A DNA stretch of 64,000 bases from DATMGU01 sp035555315. Its GTDB lineage: Bacteria; Pseudomonadota; Alphaproteobacteria; ATCC43930; CGMCC-115725. Under the pieces are notes generated by a model. That model saw nothing but the letters and a program-made list of their open reading frames with translations. It was not told where the DNA came from and made no database searches. Within the stretch, counting starts at the first letter, position 1. Every line of letters begins with the position of its first letter. Shown here in pieces: positions 33,791 to 41,717 of the stretch. Location: the NCBI GenBank assembly GCA_035555315.1, contig DATMGU010000053.1, positions 50,245 through 114,244 on the forward strand, in the 5' to 3' direction. A program made the position numbers and the translations under genes.

Positions 33791-33804
33791 TTGACGCTTA
33801 TCAA
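33791..33804. promoter_or_regulatory. Near-consensus FNR/FixK box
   Basis: TTGACGCTTATCAA matches 9 of the 10 specified bases of TTGAT-N4-ATCAA. It lies about 113 bases upstream of the BON-domain gene and within reach of the divergent FNR-like regulator, whose recognition helix carries the E-x-x-S-R residues that read this site. It suggests that the BON - Hsp20 - HdeD group is induced at low oxygen. Confidence 0.65.
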
Positions 33805-33916
33805 GGCGCCGTTGTTCGGCCTCGTCATGATTGATCTCACGGGCAGTCATTTCGCCGCGAGGTCGAGGGCTCGCCCGCGACCAATCGGTACGGGACAGAT
33901 AGACGGAGGGCAAGCC

Positions 33917-34570
33917 ATGAGAGCCGACAGCGACATCAAAAAGGATGTGGAAGACGAACTTCGGTGGGACCCGGATATCGACGCCACCGACGTCGCGGTG
34001 GCCGTGAAGAGCGGGGTCGTCACCCTGACCGGCTACGTGCGGAGCTATGGCCAGAAGTTCCAGGCCGAGACCGACGCGAAGCGTGTCGTCGGCGTGGCCG
34101 GCCTGGCGAACGATATCGAGGTGCGCCTGCCCGTCATCGATCAGCGGCCGGATCCGGAGATCGCCCGCGACGTCGTCAGCGCCTTGAAAATGGAGCTGCC
34201 GTTCTCGTGGGAGCACATCAAGGTCATCGCCAAGAGCGGCTGGGTCACACTCGAAGGCACGGTCGAGTGGAACTACACACGCGAACGGGCGGAGCGCGCC
34301 GCTCGCCGAGTGCGCGGCGTCAAGGGGGTCAGCAACTCCATCGTCCTGAAACCGAAAGTCGCACCGGTCGAGATCAAGCGGAAGATCGAGGAAGCCTTCA
34401 AGCGGAGCGCCGCGGTCGATGCCAGCCGAGTGACGGTCGAGGCGACCGGCGGCGAGGTGATCCTCCGGGGCATGGTGAGGTCCTGGGCTGAGCGTCAGGA
34501 GGCGGAACGGGCCGCTTGGGCGGCACCGGGTGTCCACAAGGTGGACAACCGGATCGTTGTCGGCGCCTGA
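33917..34570 (+). CDS. Triple BON-domain protein
   Basis: A 217-residue protein made of three BON domains (about residues 1-72, 76-150 and 150-217), each with the pattern V-x-V-x-x-G-x-V-x-L-x-G (VAVAVKSGVVTLTGYV, IKVIAKSGWVTLEGTV, VTVEATGGEVILRGMV). BON domains bind phospholipid or protect membranes under stress, as in OsmY. There is no signal peptide, unlike OsmY, so it is predicted cytosolic. GACGGAGGG lies upstream of the ATG. It leads a stress-gene group with Hsp20 and HdeD. Confidence 0.92.
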   Translation: MRADSDIKKDVEDELRWDPDIDATDVAVAVKSGVVTLTGYVRSYGQKFQAETDAKRVVGVAGLANDIEVRLPVIDQRPDPEIARDVVSALKMELPFSWEHIKVIAKSGWVTLEGTVEWNYTRERAERAARRVRGVKGVSNSIVLKPKVAPVEIKRKIEEAFKRSAAVDASRVTVEATGGEVILRGMVRSWAERQEAERAAWAAPGVHKVDNRIVVGA

Positions 34571-34685
34571 CGTGGAGGGGGGCGGTGGGATGCGGAAATC
34601 GGGCGCACCCGTCATCCCGCCGCCGCCTCTCCTTCCTGCCGTCTTTTGCCTACCGCCGCCCCAATCCCACCCAAGGAGACTCCCC

Positions 34686-35294
34686 ATGGAAGCCAATATG
34701 TCGGTGCCGCACCCAGGCAATCAGCCGATGGCACCCCGCAACGAGGGCAACGAACCGGTCCTGGCACTTCGCCGCGAGATGAACCGCCTGTTCGACGATG
34801 TGTTCAGTGGCTTCGGCCTGCCGATTTTCACCGGCGCGCCGATGATGGCCGGCGGTCCGTTCGGTCGGCTGCCGGCGTCCCTGCCGGTACCGCGCGTCGA
34901 CGTCAGTGAGACGGAGAGCGAGTTCGTGCTCACCGCCGAACTTCCCGGCATGGATGAGAAGGATGTCGAGATCACACTCACCGACGATCTATTGACGATC
35001 CGCGGCGAGAAGAAGGTGGTGCGCGAGGATACCGAGAAAAAGCGCGATTACCATTTGATGGAACGCTCCTACGGCGTTTTCCTGCGCACTCTGCGGTTGC
35101 CGTTCCGGGTTGAATCGAGCCAGGTGCAGGCCGGGTTCGAGAATGGCGTCCTTACCGTCACGATCCCGAAGCCGGCGGAGGTTCGGGAAAAGATGCACCG
35201 GATCGAGGTGAAGAAACGGCAGGGAACCACCACTCAAAACGGCCCCGAGTCCCATGCCGCGAGCAGCCCGGAACCGGCCCCGGTCAGCCACTGA
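34686..35294 (+). CDS. Hsp20/alpha-crystallin small heat-shock protein
   Basis: A 202-residue small heat-shock protein. The alpha-crystallin domain runs from PRVDVSETESEFVLTAELPG to LPFRVESSQVQAGFENGVLT, with the A-x-x-n-G-V-L motif (AGFENGVLTVTIPK). N-terminal LALRREMNRLFDDVFSGFG is typical of the bacterial class. AAGGAG precedes the ATG at 34686; longer in-frame sequence upstream is not coding-like. A 30-residue Ser/Pro/Glu-rich tail follows the domain. It prevents aggregation of unfolded protein. Confidence 0.95.
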   Translation: MEANMSVPHPGNQPMAPRNEGNEPVLALRREMNRLFDDVFSGFGLPIFTGAPMMAGGPFGRLPASLPVPRVDVSETESEFVLTAELPGMDEKDVEITLTDDLLTIRGEKKVVREDTEKKRDYHLMERSYGVFLRTLRLPFRVESSQVQAGFENGVLTVTIPKPAEVREKMHRIEVKKRQGTTTQNGPESHAASSPEPAPVSH

Positions 35295-35402
35295 CCCCCC
35301 AGTCATTGGCCCAATCATTGATGGGGGCGATTGCCTAGAGGTTTCGCGGCGGCGTGCGGCCAGACGTCCCCCCAACATCTCCGAGCGGGAGGAGGATCTG
35401 CG

Positions 35403-36005
35403 ATGGCGACCCAAAGTCATTCATCGAGCTTTCGCTACATCGACGCCGATGCGAGTTTCGGTGCCCTATCTGCTAGGAACTGGTGGGCGATCGCGTTGCG
35501 CGGCGTCTTCACCATTCTGTTCGGCCTCATCGCCATCCTGCTGCCCGGCGTTACGCTCGTCTCGCTCGTGCTGCTGTTCGTGGCCTATATGCTGGTTGAC
35601 GGCGTCCTCGCCATCATCGCCGGTCTGCGGGCGGCGCGGCGCCATATGCGGTGGGCATCCCTGGCCCTTGAAGGCGTCGTCGACCTGATCGCCGGTGGTA
35701 TCGCGTTCTTTTGGCCGCTGATCACGATCGTCGCCTTCGTCTATGTCATGGGCGCCTGGGCGATTCTGAGCGGCGCGTTGCTGACCGTGGCGGCCTTCCG
35801 GCTCGACTTCGCGTCGGCCCGATGGCTCATGGTGCTGGGCGGGATCGTCTCGGTGATCTGGGGCGTGCTGCTGTTCGCCTGGCCCCTCGCCGGTGCGCTG
35901 ATCCTCGCCTGGTGGATGGGCGGCTACGCGCTGTTTTTCGGCGCCGCCTTGCTGGTCCTGGCCTTCAGGCTTCGCCATCACGGCCTGGCTGGTCAGTCAT
36001 CCTGA
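35403..36005 (+). CDS. HdeD family acid-resistance membrane protein
   Basis: A 200-residue inner-membrane protein with six predicted helices arranged as three DUF308 helix pairs (LRGVFTILFGLIAILLPGVT, LEGVVDLIAGGIAFFWPLIT, LGGIVSVIWGVLLFAWPLAG). It matches the HdeD family, linked to acid and envelope stress. GGGAGGAGG lies just upstream of the ATG at 35403. It follows Hsp20 by about 108 bases and is probably co-regulated. Confidence 0.93.
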   Translation: MATQSHSSSFRYIDADASFGALSARNWWAIALRGVFTILFGLIAILLPGVTLVSLVLLFVAYMLVDGVLAIIAGLRAARRHMRWASLALEGVVDLIAGGIAFFWPLITIVAFVYVMGAWAILSGALLTVAAFRLDFASARWLMVLGGIVSVIWGVLLFAWPLAGALILAWWMGGYALFFGAALLVLAFRLRHHGLAGQSS

Positions 36006-36023
36006 AGAGAAGTGGAATTGACC

Positions 36024-36449
36024 ATGGCTGACGTGACGGGTGTTAAAATCAGCGATTTGACGGCCGCCGGCTCATCCGATGGCGGCGAATATGTGTGGAT
36101 CACCCACCGGCTGGGCGATGGCAGCGAATATCCGCTCATCTATCCCTATGAGGCGGTCGGTTATCTCATCACCGTGCTCACCGATGCGGCGCGGACGGCG
36201 TATCTGCGCCGTGTCGCCCGCAACCCGCAGGAGGCCGCTTTAGGTATGGACAGCAACATCATCCCGATCCGGGAGGTCAGAACCGACAGCGTGCCCGAGA
36301 ACGCCGCCGTGATCCTGCACCTGACGACCGCCGATAAAATAGCCATCGCGGTGGAACTGCCGACCGCTCTCCTGCGGGAAGTAACCGAGCAGTTCCAGCG
36401 CGTGCTGGAAAACCAGCCCGGCATTCCTTCGGGAACGCGGTTTCATTAG
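36024..36449 (+). CDS. Hypothetical protein
   Basis: A 141-residue soluble protein that I do not recognise. It starts 18 bases after the HdeD stop with AGAGAAGTGGA upstream, so it is likely co-transcribed. The first half is rich in Gly, Ser and aromatic residues (GGEYVWITHRLGDGSEYPLI); the second half has strand-helix character (NAAVILHLTTADKIAIAVEL). No signal peptide or metal-binding motif is seen. Confidence 0.75.
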   Translation: MADVTGVKISDLTAAGSSDGGEYVWITHRLGDGSEYPLIYPYEAVGYLITVLTDAARTAYLRRVARNPQEAALGMDSNIIPIREVRTDSVPENAAVILHLTTADKIAIAVELPTALLREVTEQFQRVLENQPGIPSGTRFH

Positions 36450-36469
36450 TGCCGTTGCACAGTTGGTTT

Positions 36470-36496
36470 CCCTCCTCCTCTTTCCCCTCGGGTCGG
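36470..36496 (+). terminator. Candidate hairpin upstream of the metallophosphoesterase
   Basis: A CTCC-rich strand around 36472-36486 can pair with GGGGAGGAG (about 36495-36503) through a small bulge. It may terminate the HdeD transcript. Its pyrimidine arm is also complementary to the ribosome binding site at 36580-36586, so it may compete with the hairpin described at 36559-36587. Confidence 0.35.
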
Positions 36497-36558
36497 GGAG
36501 GAGATTGGAAGCGGCCCGTCGCCGAACGGTCATCAAGCTGTCAACGCCCGGGGATTAT

Positions 36559-36587
36559 TCTCCTCCCGTAACAATCACGGGAGGAGA
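36559..36587 (+). promoter_or_regulatory. Perfect hairpin enclosing the ribosome binding site of the metallophosphoesterase
   Basis: TCTCCTCCCGT (36559-36569) pairs perfectly with ACGGGAGGAGA (36577-36587) across a 7-base AACAATC loop. The right arm contains GGAGGAG, the Shine-Dalgarno sequence, 5 bases before the ATG at 36593. There is no T-run, so it is not a terminator. The structure would hide the ribosome binding site unless opened by heat, a ligand, another RNA or upstream translation. Confidence 0.7.
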
Positions 36588-36592
36588 GTGCC

Positions 36593-37897
36593 ATGACACG
36601 GCGGCCGCAGCGCACCCCATCGACGCAGTCCTCGAACACCTCCACCACCGACACCCCATCCGCCGAGCCGATCGGCAAGCCGGTTTTCTCTCAGCCCGAA
36701 CCCACCGCCGATCCCAGCCGCTTCAAGATCGCGCATGGCTCGGATAGTGCCGCCTATCAATCGATCGACGCGCTCAACCGCGAGCACAAGCTGCGGCCGA
36801 TGCCGTTCCCGCCGCCGCGCGGCCTGCCGGAGCCGCGCCTGACGCTGGCGCAGGTGCTGGCACGCGACGATCTGGATGCCAAGATCGCCGCGGCCGGGCA
36901 GATCGTGTTTCACGCGGTCGGCGATACCGGCAACACGCGCGGACCGGCTTCGCAGAACCTGGTCGCGGACAAGCTGGCGAGCGACTTCCAGGAGCACGAG
37001 CCCAAGGAAATCCCCTGGTTCTTTTTTCATTTGGGCGACGTGATCTACAGCTTCGGCGAGGCGAAGTATTATTACGACCAGTTCTACGAACCCTATCGCG
37101 AATACCCGGCGCCGATCCTGGCGCTGGCCGGCAATCATGACGGCATGGTGGCGCCGGATACCGATGCGACGACGCTCGCCGCCTTCCTCGACAATTTCTG
37201 CCAGGCGGAGTTCGCGGTGACGCCGGAGGCCGGCGGCTTGTCGCGCACGGCGCAGATTCAACCCGGCGTGTTCTTCACCTTCGAGGCGCCGTTTATCCGC
37301 ATCCTGGTGCTGTACAGCAACACGCTGGAAGATCCGGGCGTGATCGCCGGCGACGATCTGGGCACCTCGCAGCTCGATTACCTGAAGGCGGCACTGAGCC
37401 GCGTCAAAGCCGAAAACTATCAGGGCGCCCTGATCATCGCCCATCACCATCCGGCCTTCACCGCCGGCGGCAAGCATGGCTGGAGCACCGACATGCTGGC
37501 CCAGATCGACCGGATCTGCGCCGATACGGGCGTCTGGCCGCACGCCGTGCTATCGGCCCATGCGCATAACTACCAGCGCTTCACCCGCGGCCAGGGCACG
37601 ACGCAGATCCCCTATATCATCGCCGGCAATGGCGGCCACGGCATCGCCCCTCTGTCCCGGCGCGGCGAAGTGCCGCCGCGCGTGCCCATGGTCATCCAGC
37701 CGGCGGGGAAGGGAACGGACCAGGTCGTCCTGGAAAGCTACGACGACCAGGATTACGGCTATCTGCGCCTGGTGGTAACGGCGACCCAACTGCGCATCGA
37801 ATACCACCCGGCGACGGATGGAGCGGCCGCGAAGACCCCGGACGATTCCGTGACGGTGGATCTGTCGTCGAGGATTTTGGTGCATTTTACGGGGTGA
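36593..37897 (+). CDS. Metallophosphoesterase (calcineurin-like)
   Basis: A 434-residue phosphoesterase. The five metal-binding blocks are visible: HAVGDTGNT, FHLGDVIY, ALAGNHDG, IIAHHHPAF and LSAHAHNYQRF. The N-terminal ~60 residues are Ser/Thr/Pro-rich and disordered-looking, without a classical signal peptide. Family members hydrolyse phosphomonoesters or diesters with two metal ions; the closest look is to purple-acid-phosphatase-like/uncharacterised enzymes. Its start is inside a stable hairpin, so translation is probably regulated. Confidence 0.9.
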   Translation: MTRRPQRTPSTQSSNTSTTDTPSAEPIGKPVFSQPEPTADPSRFKIAHGSDSAAYQSIDALNREHKLRPMPFPPPRGLPEPRLTLAQVLARDDLDAKIAAAGQIVFHAVGDTGNTRGPASQNLVADKLASDFQEHEPKEIPWFFFHLGDVIYSFGEAKYYYDQFYEPYREYPAPILALAGNHDGMVAPDTDATTLAAFLDNFCQAEFAVTPEAGGLSRTAQIQPGVFFTFEAPFIRILVLYSNTLEDPGVIAGDDLGTSQLDYLKAALSRVKAENYQGALIIAHHHPAFTAGGKHGWSTDMLAQIDRICADTGVWPHAVLSAHAHNYQRFTRGQGTTQIPYIIAGNGGHGIAPLSRRGEVPPRVPMVIQPAGKGTDQVVLESYDDQDYGYLRLVVTATQLRIEYHPATDGAAAKTPDDSVTVDLSSRILVHFTG

Positions 37898-37922
37898 GCC
37901 CCCGCGTCCGGTTTGGTTGCGG

Positions 37923-38369
37923 TCATAGGTGTCGCCAGATGACGCGGATGGGTGTGCCGATCGCTTCGGTGATGCGCTCCACCTCCCAGGGTTCCACATC
38001 GCCGCCGGGATTATGGATCTCGATCCCCGAACTGGCGAAGCCCTGGGGCCTATCGTAGTCGAGATCGTTCAGCGACATCTGGTTGTGGCAGCACGGCATT
38101 TCCACCGCCAGCAGCCGATGATCTCGCTCGTACCATCGGCCGATCTCGTCCAACCACCAATCCTTTACCTCGGCACCGCAGCACGGACACCGGATCGCCG
38201 TCAGCCATTCGGGGCCGCACCAGATGAAATCAGGAAGCCGTTCCAGCAGTTCCAATGGATCGGCCCGCCACCGCAGAGTCTTCAGCACGTCGATCGCGGC
38301 GGCGATTCGATTGGGCGGGAGCACCAGGAGAGGGTCTTCCGGGATGAAAATGATCCATGTGTCGCCCAT
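37923..38369 (-). CDS. Hypothetical protein with a cysteine cluster
   Basis: A 148-residue protein of unknown family. It contains a probable zinc site, IRCPCCGAEV plus MPCCHNQ about 40 residues later, in a tryptophan-rich soluble protein (FIWCGPEWL, VKDWWLDEIGRWYE). The ATG at 38369 is preferred over one at 38390. It is convergent with the metallophosphoesterase gene. A similar design (short, Cys/Trp-rich, acidic) is seen in immunity-type or DUF proteins, but nothing specific can be claimed. Confidence 0.72.
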   Translation of the reverse strand: MGDTWIIFIPEDPLLVLPPNRIAAAIDVLKTLRWRADPLELLERLPDFIWCGPEWLTAIRCPCCGAEVKDWWLDEIGRWYERDHRLLAVEMPCCHNQMSLNDLDYDRPQGFASSGIEIHNPGGDVEPWEVERITEAIGTPIRVIWRHL

Positions 38370-38672
38370 GGAATGCCCCCGGAAAAACAACTCATGATAT
38401 TTATACCATAATTACCATGTATCTCTAGGTTGTTGATGGATAAAGGCAAGCGCGGGTGGCCGATCATCGGCGGAGGGCCCGCCGAGGTGCCGAACGGGCT
38501 GCGGACGGCAGGCGCTCCGCAAAAAAAGCCTGTTCGCCGTCTGCGACATTTTCTTTTCATGCCATAGTGTCTGTGAAAATTTCGTGCCAATATGAGAGCT
38601 GAACGCGGCGTGCGTGCCGGCAGCCCATCTCTCCGAGCGCGTCACCGCCAGATCACGAAGGCCCTGAGCTAT

Positions 38673-39008
38673 ATGACCGCCGTCACGCGCTACATCGACA
38701 CGCTCCAGGACCAGGGAGGTCTGAAGGGGACCGATATCGCCAACTTCGCCAACGTATCATCGGCCACCGTGCATCGTTGGAAGGCGGGCTCGCACATCCC
38801 GCATCCCAACACCCAACTGCTGCTGGCCGGGCTTCATTACGTCGTCAGCCGGCTCGACGAGTACTACACGCCCGAAGAGGTGCGGCTCTGGCTCTACGCC
38901 CCGCACCCACAGCTCGAAGGTCAGCGCGCGATCGACCTCATCGTGAACGACCGTACGGCCGACGTGATCGCGATCCTCGATCGCATGGACGCCGAGGCCT
39001 ATCTTTGA
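38673..39008 (+). CDS. Xre/MbcA/ParS-type antitoxin of a RES toxin pair
   Basis: A 111-residue antitoxin. An N-terminal helix-turn-helix (GTDIANFANVSSATVHRWKA) precedes the C-terminal toxin-binding domain (YYTPEEVRLWLYAPHPQLEG, then AIDLIVNDRTADVIAILDRM), the usual Xre - MbcA/ParS layout. An ATG at 38673 is chosen; an in-frame ATG at 38592 would add 27 residues of doubtful coding character. Its TGA overlaps the TTG start of the toxin. The HTH is expected to repress its own promoter. Confidence 0.9.
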   Translation: MTAVTRYIDTLQDQGGLKGTDIANFANVSSATVHRWKAGSHIPHPNTQLLLAGLHYVVSRLDEYYTPEEVRLWLYAPHPQLEGQRAIDLIVNDRTADVIAILDRMDAEAYL

Positions 39009-39589
39009 CGTCTGGCCGTCGTCCGCCACGGCCCAAGGCGCTGCTGGACGCGATCGAAGCCGAGACGCCGACCCGCTTGGCTGGAACCGTCTGGCGCGTC
39101 GTGACCGACGGTTTCGACCCACTCCGCCCGGGCCGGGCCGGCGGCAGATGGGATGACGGGACCTTCGACGTCCTGTACACCTCGAGCGAACCCGACGGCG
39201 CGCTCGCCGAGGCATGGTTCCACGTCTCCCGCGGTCAGCCGGTCATCCCTTCGAAGATCAGTAAGCGGCTTCATCGCATCGAGGTTGGGCTCGATCGGGT
39301 CATCGACCTCTCAACGGCCGGCAAGCTCGCCGCGCTAGGCATGAACATGGCCAACTACGGGCGTCTCTCCTATGTCCAGCGAGAACAGGAGTATCCGACA
39401 CCACAGCAAATCGCGGAGATCGCCTTCTTCTACGAATTCGAGGCGATTATCGTGCCCAACGCGCGGTGGCCGACGAGCAACGTAGTGGTGCTCACCGAAA
39501 ATGTCCGGCCCAGCCAAGTGAAAGCGTTGGATAGCGAGCCGGTGGACCTCGCAGCTTGGTACGAGATGGCTCGCGCAGGGGAACGGTGA
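39005..39589 (+). CDS. RES-domain toxin (NAD+-degrading type)
   Basis: A 194-residue RES protein. Conserved residues are visible in TVWRVVTDGFDPLRPGRAGG (Arg), RWDDGTFDVLYTSSEPDGAL (Tyr and Ser) and ALAEAWFHVSRGQP (Glu/His). Characterised RES toxins deplete NAD+ by phosphorolysis or hydrolysis. The start is a TTG at 39005 overlapping the antitoxin TGA, giving low, coupled expression. All recognised elements are present, so it looks functional. Confidence 0.9.
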   Translation: MTSGRRPPRPKALLDAIEAETPTRLAGTVWRVVTDGFDPLRPGRAGGRWDDGTFDVLYTSSEPDGALAEAWFHVSRGQPVIPSKISKRLHRIEVGLDRVIDLSTAGKLAALGMNMANYGRLSYVQREQEYPTPQQIAEIAFFYEFEAIIVPNARWPTSNVVVLTENVRPSQVKALDSEPVDLAAWYEMARAGER

Positions 39590-39698
39590 CGGTGGCCGAA
39601 GCGCTAACCGTCTAAAGTCTTGCTATCACGAAATGAAACAAAAGTCCGCTTTCGAGTAGAAACGGGGCGACCGGCAATGGGTCATCCCCCTTGTAACA

Positions 39699-39713
39699 TT
39701 AGAACAGTTCTAA
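39699..39713. promoter_or_regulatory. Irr-type (ICE) palindrome upstream of rubrerythrin
   Basis: TTAGAAC-A-GTTCTAA is a perfect 15-base palindrome. Its 6-3-6 form, TTAGAA-N3-TTCTAA, matches the core of the iron control element bound by the alphaproteobacterial Fur-family regulator Irr. It lies 79 bases before the rubrerythrin ATG, a typical promoter position. Confidence 0.7.
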
Positions 39714-39792
39714 CTCCGTTGACGACGCTCGGCGGCTGCGTTCATAATCCCCTCGGGGTCGAAATCATCGTCCACGAGAAGAGGAAACAGCC

Positions 39793-40209
39793 ATGTCTCT
39801 CAGCGGATCCAAGACCGAAAACAACCTCAAGGAAGCCTTTGCCGGTGAAAGCCAGGCGAATCGCCGGTACCTCTATTTCGCGCAGAAGGCGGATGTCGAG
39901 GGCTTCAACGATGTCGCCTCGGTGTTCCGTTCCACCGCCGAAGGCGAGACCGGCCATGCCCATGGCCATCTCGAATTCCTGGAAGAGGTCGGCGACCCGG
40001 CGACGGGCAAGCCGATCGGCAGCACCGATAAGAACCTGGCGGCGGCGATCGCCGGCGAAACCCACGAATACACCGACATGTATCCGGGTATGGCGCGCAC
40101 CGCCCGCGAAGAGGGCTTCGAGGAAATCGCCGATTGGTTCGAGACCCTGGCGAAGGCCGAACGGTCCCATGCCGGCCGGTTCCAAAAGGCCCTCGACACG
40201 ATGGCCTAA
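39793..40209 (+). CDS. Rubrerythrin family protein
   Basis: A 138-residue di-iron four-helix protein. Helix motifs carry the ligands: EAFAGESQANRRYLYFA, EGETGHAHGHLEFLEE (E-x-x-H), AIAGETHEYTDMYP and AKAERSHAGRFQKAL (E-x-x-H). The C-terminal rubredoxin domain of classical rubrerythrin is absent, so electrons must come from another protein; the Fe-S protein encoded next is a candidate. Rubrerythrins reduce hydrogen peroxide. AGAGGAAACAG lies before the ATG. An Irr-type palindrome is upstream. Confidence 0.95.
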   Translation: MSLSGSKTENNLKEAFAGESQANRRYLYFAQKADVEGFNDVASVFRSTAEGETGHAHGHLEFLEEVGDPATGKPIGSTDKNLAAAIAGETHEYTDMYPGMARTAREEGFEEIADWFETLAKAERSHAGRFQKALDTMA

Positions 40210-40346
40210 TAGCCTTCCGAGCCTTCGGGCTTAGGCGAACGACCTGCCGGCAGCCACGCCCGGCCTGGCGCCGGCGGGTCGACGGCCCGCATGACGGGCA
40301 CTGAACGACGACATCATCAAAAACAACAAGTTGCCGAGGATACCTC

Positions 40347-41693
40347 ATGTCGGATGACGGGACCGGGCGGCCGTTTCGGCACGTATTGGATTGGCAGAAC
40401 CCGGATTTCTACGATCTCGACAAGATCGAGGCCGAGGCCCATCGGGTGTTCGACATCTGCCATGGCTGCCGGCGCTGCTTCAATCTGTGCGACAGTTTTC
40501 CCCGCCTGTTCGACATGATCGACGAGGCGCCGACCGGCGAGCTCGATTCGGTGCCGACCGCGCGCTACGCGGAGGTCGTCGAGGCCTGCACGCTGTGCGA
40601 CATGTGCTTTATGACGAAGTGCCCCTATGTGCCGCCGCACGAGTTCAACCTGGATTTCCCGCATCTGATGCTGCGCTACCGGGCGGCGGAGCTGCAACGC
40701 GGCGAGGTGCCGGCGGTGGTGCGCCAGCTGACCTGGACCGATCGCAACGGTGAGCTGGGCACACTGGTGGCCCCCCTGGCCAATTGGGCGACGGCGCGGG
40801 GCAATAAGCTGACGCGGCCGGCGATGGAGGCGGTGGCCGGCATCGATCGCCGCGCCGACTTGCCCAGATACGAGAGCCAAAGCTTCGTCATCGAGGCGGC
40901 CGGCGCACCGCTCGAAGTCAACCGGGAGGCGCCCGCCTTCGGCCGCAAGGTGGTGCTCTACGTCACCTGCTTCGTGAACTACAACGAGGCCGGCATCGGC
41001 CGGGCGGCGCGCGCGATCCTGGCCAAGAACGGCGTCGAGGCGGAGGTCGTCCATCCCGGCTGCTGCGGCATGCCGAAATTCGAGCATGGCGATATCGCGA
41101 CCACGGCGGCGCAGGCGGAGAAGATCGCCGCGGAGATGAAGGATTGGATCACCCGCGGCTATCGGGTGGTGGCGCTGGTGCCGTCCTGCGCGCTGATGCT
41201 GAAATTCGAGTGGCCGCTGATCCTGCCGGACAACGAGGACGTGGCGCTGCTGTCGCGCAACACCTCGGATATCAGCGAATACATCGTGGATATCGCCAAG
41301 ACCGAGGGCTTGGCGCCCGGTCTCGGCACGCTGGCCGGCGGGGTCACGCTGCATATCGCCTGCCATGCGCGGGCGCAGAACATGGGGCAGAAGGCCACCG
41401 AGATGCTGCGCCTGATGCCCGAGGCCGATGTCGCCGTGATCGAGCGCTGTTCCGGCCATGGCGGCTCCTGGGGCGTGATGAAGGAGAATTTCGAGACGGC
41501 GATCAAGGTGGGCAAGCCCGTCGCCCGCCAAGCGGCGAAGCAGGCCAAGGCGTTCGTCGCCTCGGAATGCCCGCTCGCGACCACCCATATCGGCCAAGGG
41601 CTGGAGCTGCTGGCGAGCACCGGCGAATTGCCGGTCCAGGCGCATCCGGTGGAGCTGTTCGCCCGTGCCTATGGGTTGCTGCCCGGTAATTAA
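40347..41693 (+). CDS. Fe-S oxidoreductase, GlpC/heterodisulfide reductase-like
   Basis: A 448-residue soluble protein. Two [4Fe-4S] cluster motifs lie near residues 38-100 (CHGCRRCFNLCD and CTLCDMCFMTKCP). The C-terminal two-thirds has CCG-domain elements (VTCFVNYNE, HPGCCGMPKFEHG, HIACHARAQ, ERCSGHGGSWG), as in GlpC and HdrB. It probably passes electrons between a quinone or dehydrogenase and a partner. It follows rubrerythrin by about 137 bases and precedes DUF3501 by 24, and the three genes form a recurring alphaproteobacterial neighbourhood; electron delivery to rubrerythrin is inferred. Confidence 0.9.
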   Translation: MSDDGTGRPFRHVLDWQNPDFYDLDKIEAEAHRVFDICHGCRRCFNLCDSFPRLFDMIDEAPTGELDSVPTARYAEVVEACTLCDMCFMTKCPYVPPHEFNLDFPHLMLRYRAAELQRGEVPAVVRQLTWTDRNGELGTLVAPLANWATARGNKLTRPAMEAVAGIDRRADLPRYESQSFVIEAAGAPLEVNREAPAFGRKVVLYVTCFVNYNEAGIGRAARAILAKNGVEAEVVHPGCCGMPKFEHGDIATTAAQAEKIAAEMKDWITRGYRVVALVPSCALMLKFEWPLILPDNEDVALLSRNTSDISEYIVDIAKTEGLAPGLGTLAGGVTLHIACHARAQNMGQKATEMLRLMPEADVAVIERCSGHGGSWGVMKENFETAIKVGKPVARQAAKQAKAFVASECPLATTHIGQGLELLASTGELPVQAHPVELFARAYGLLPGN

Positions 41694-41717
41694 CACGACC
41701 TAGAGGAGGCATGAGAC

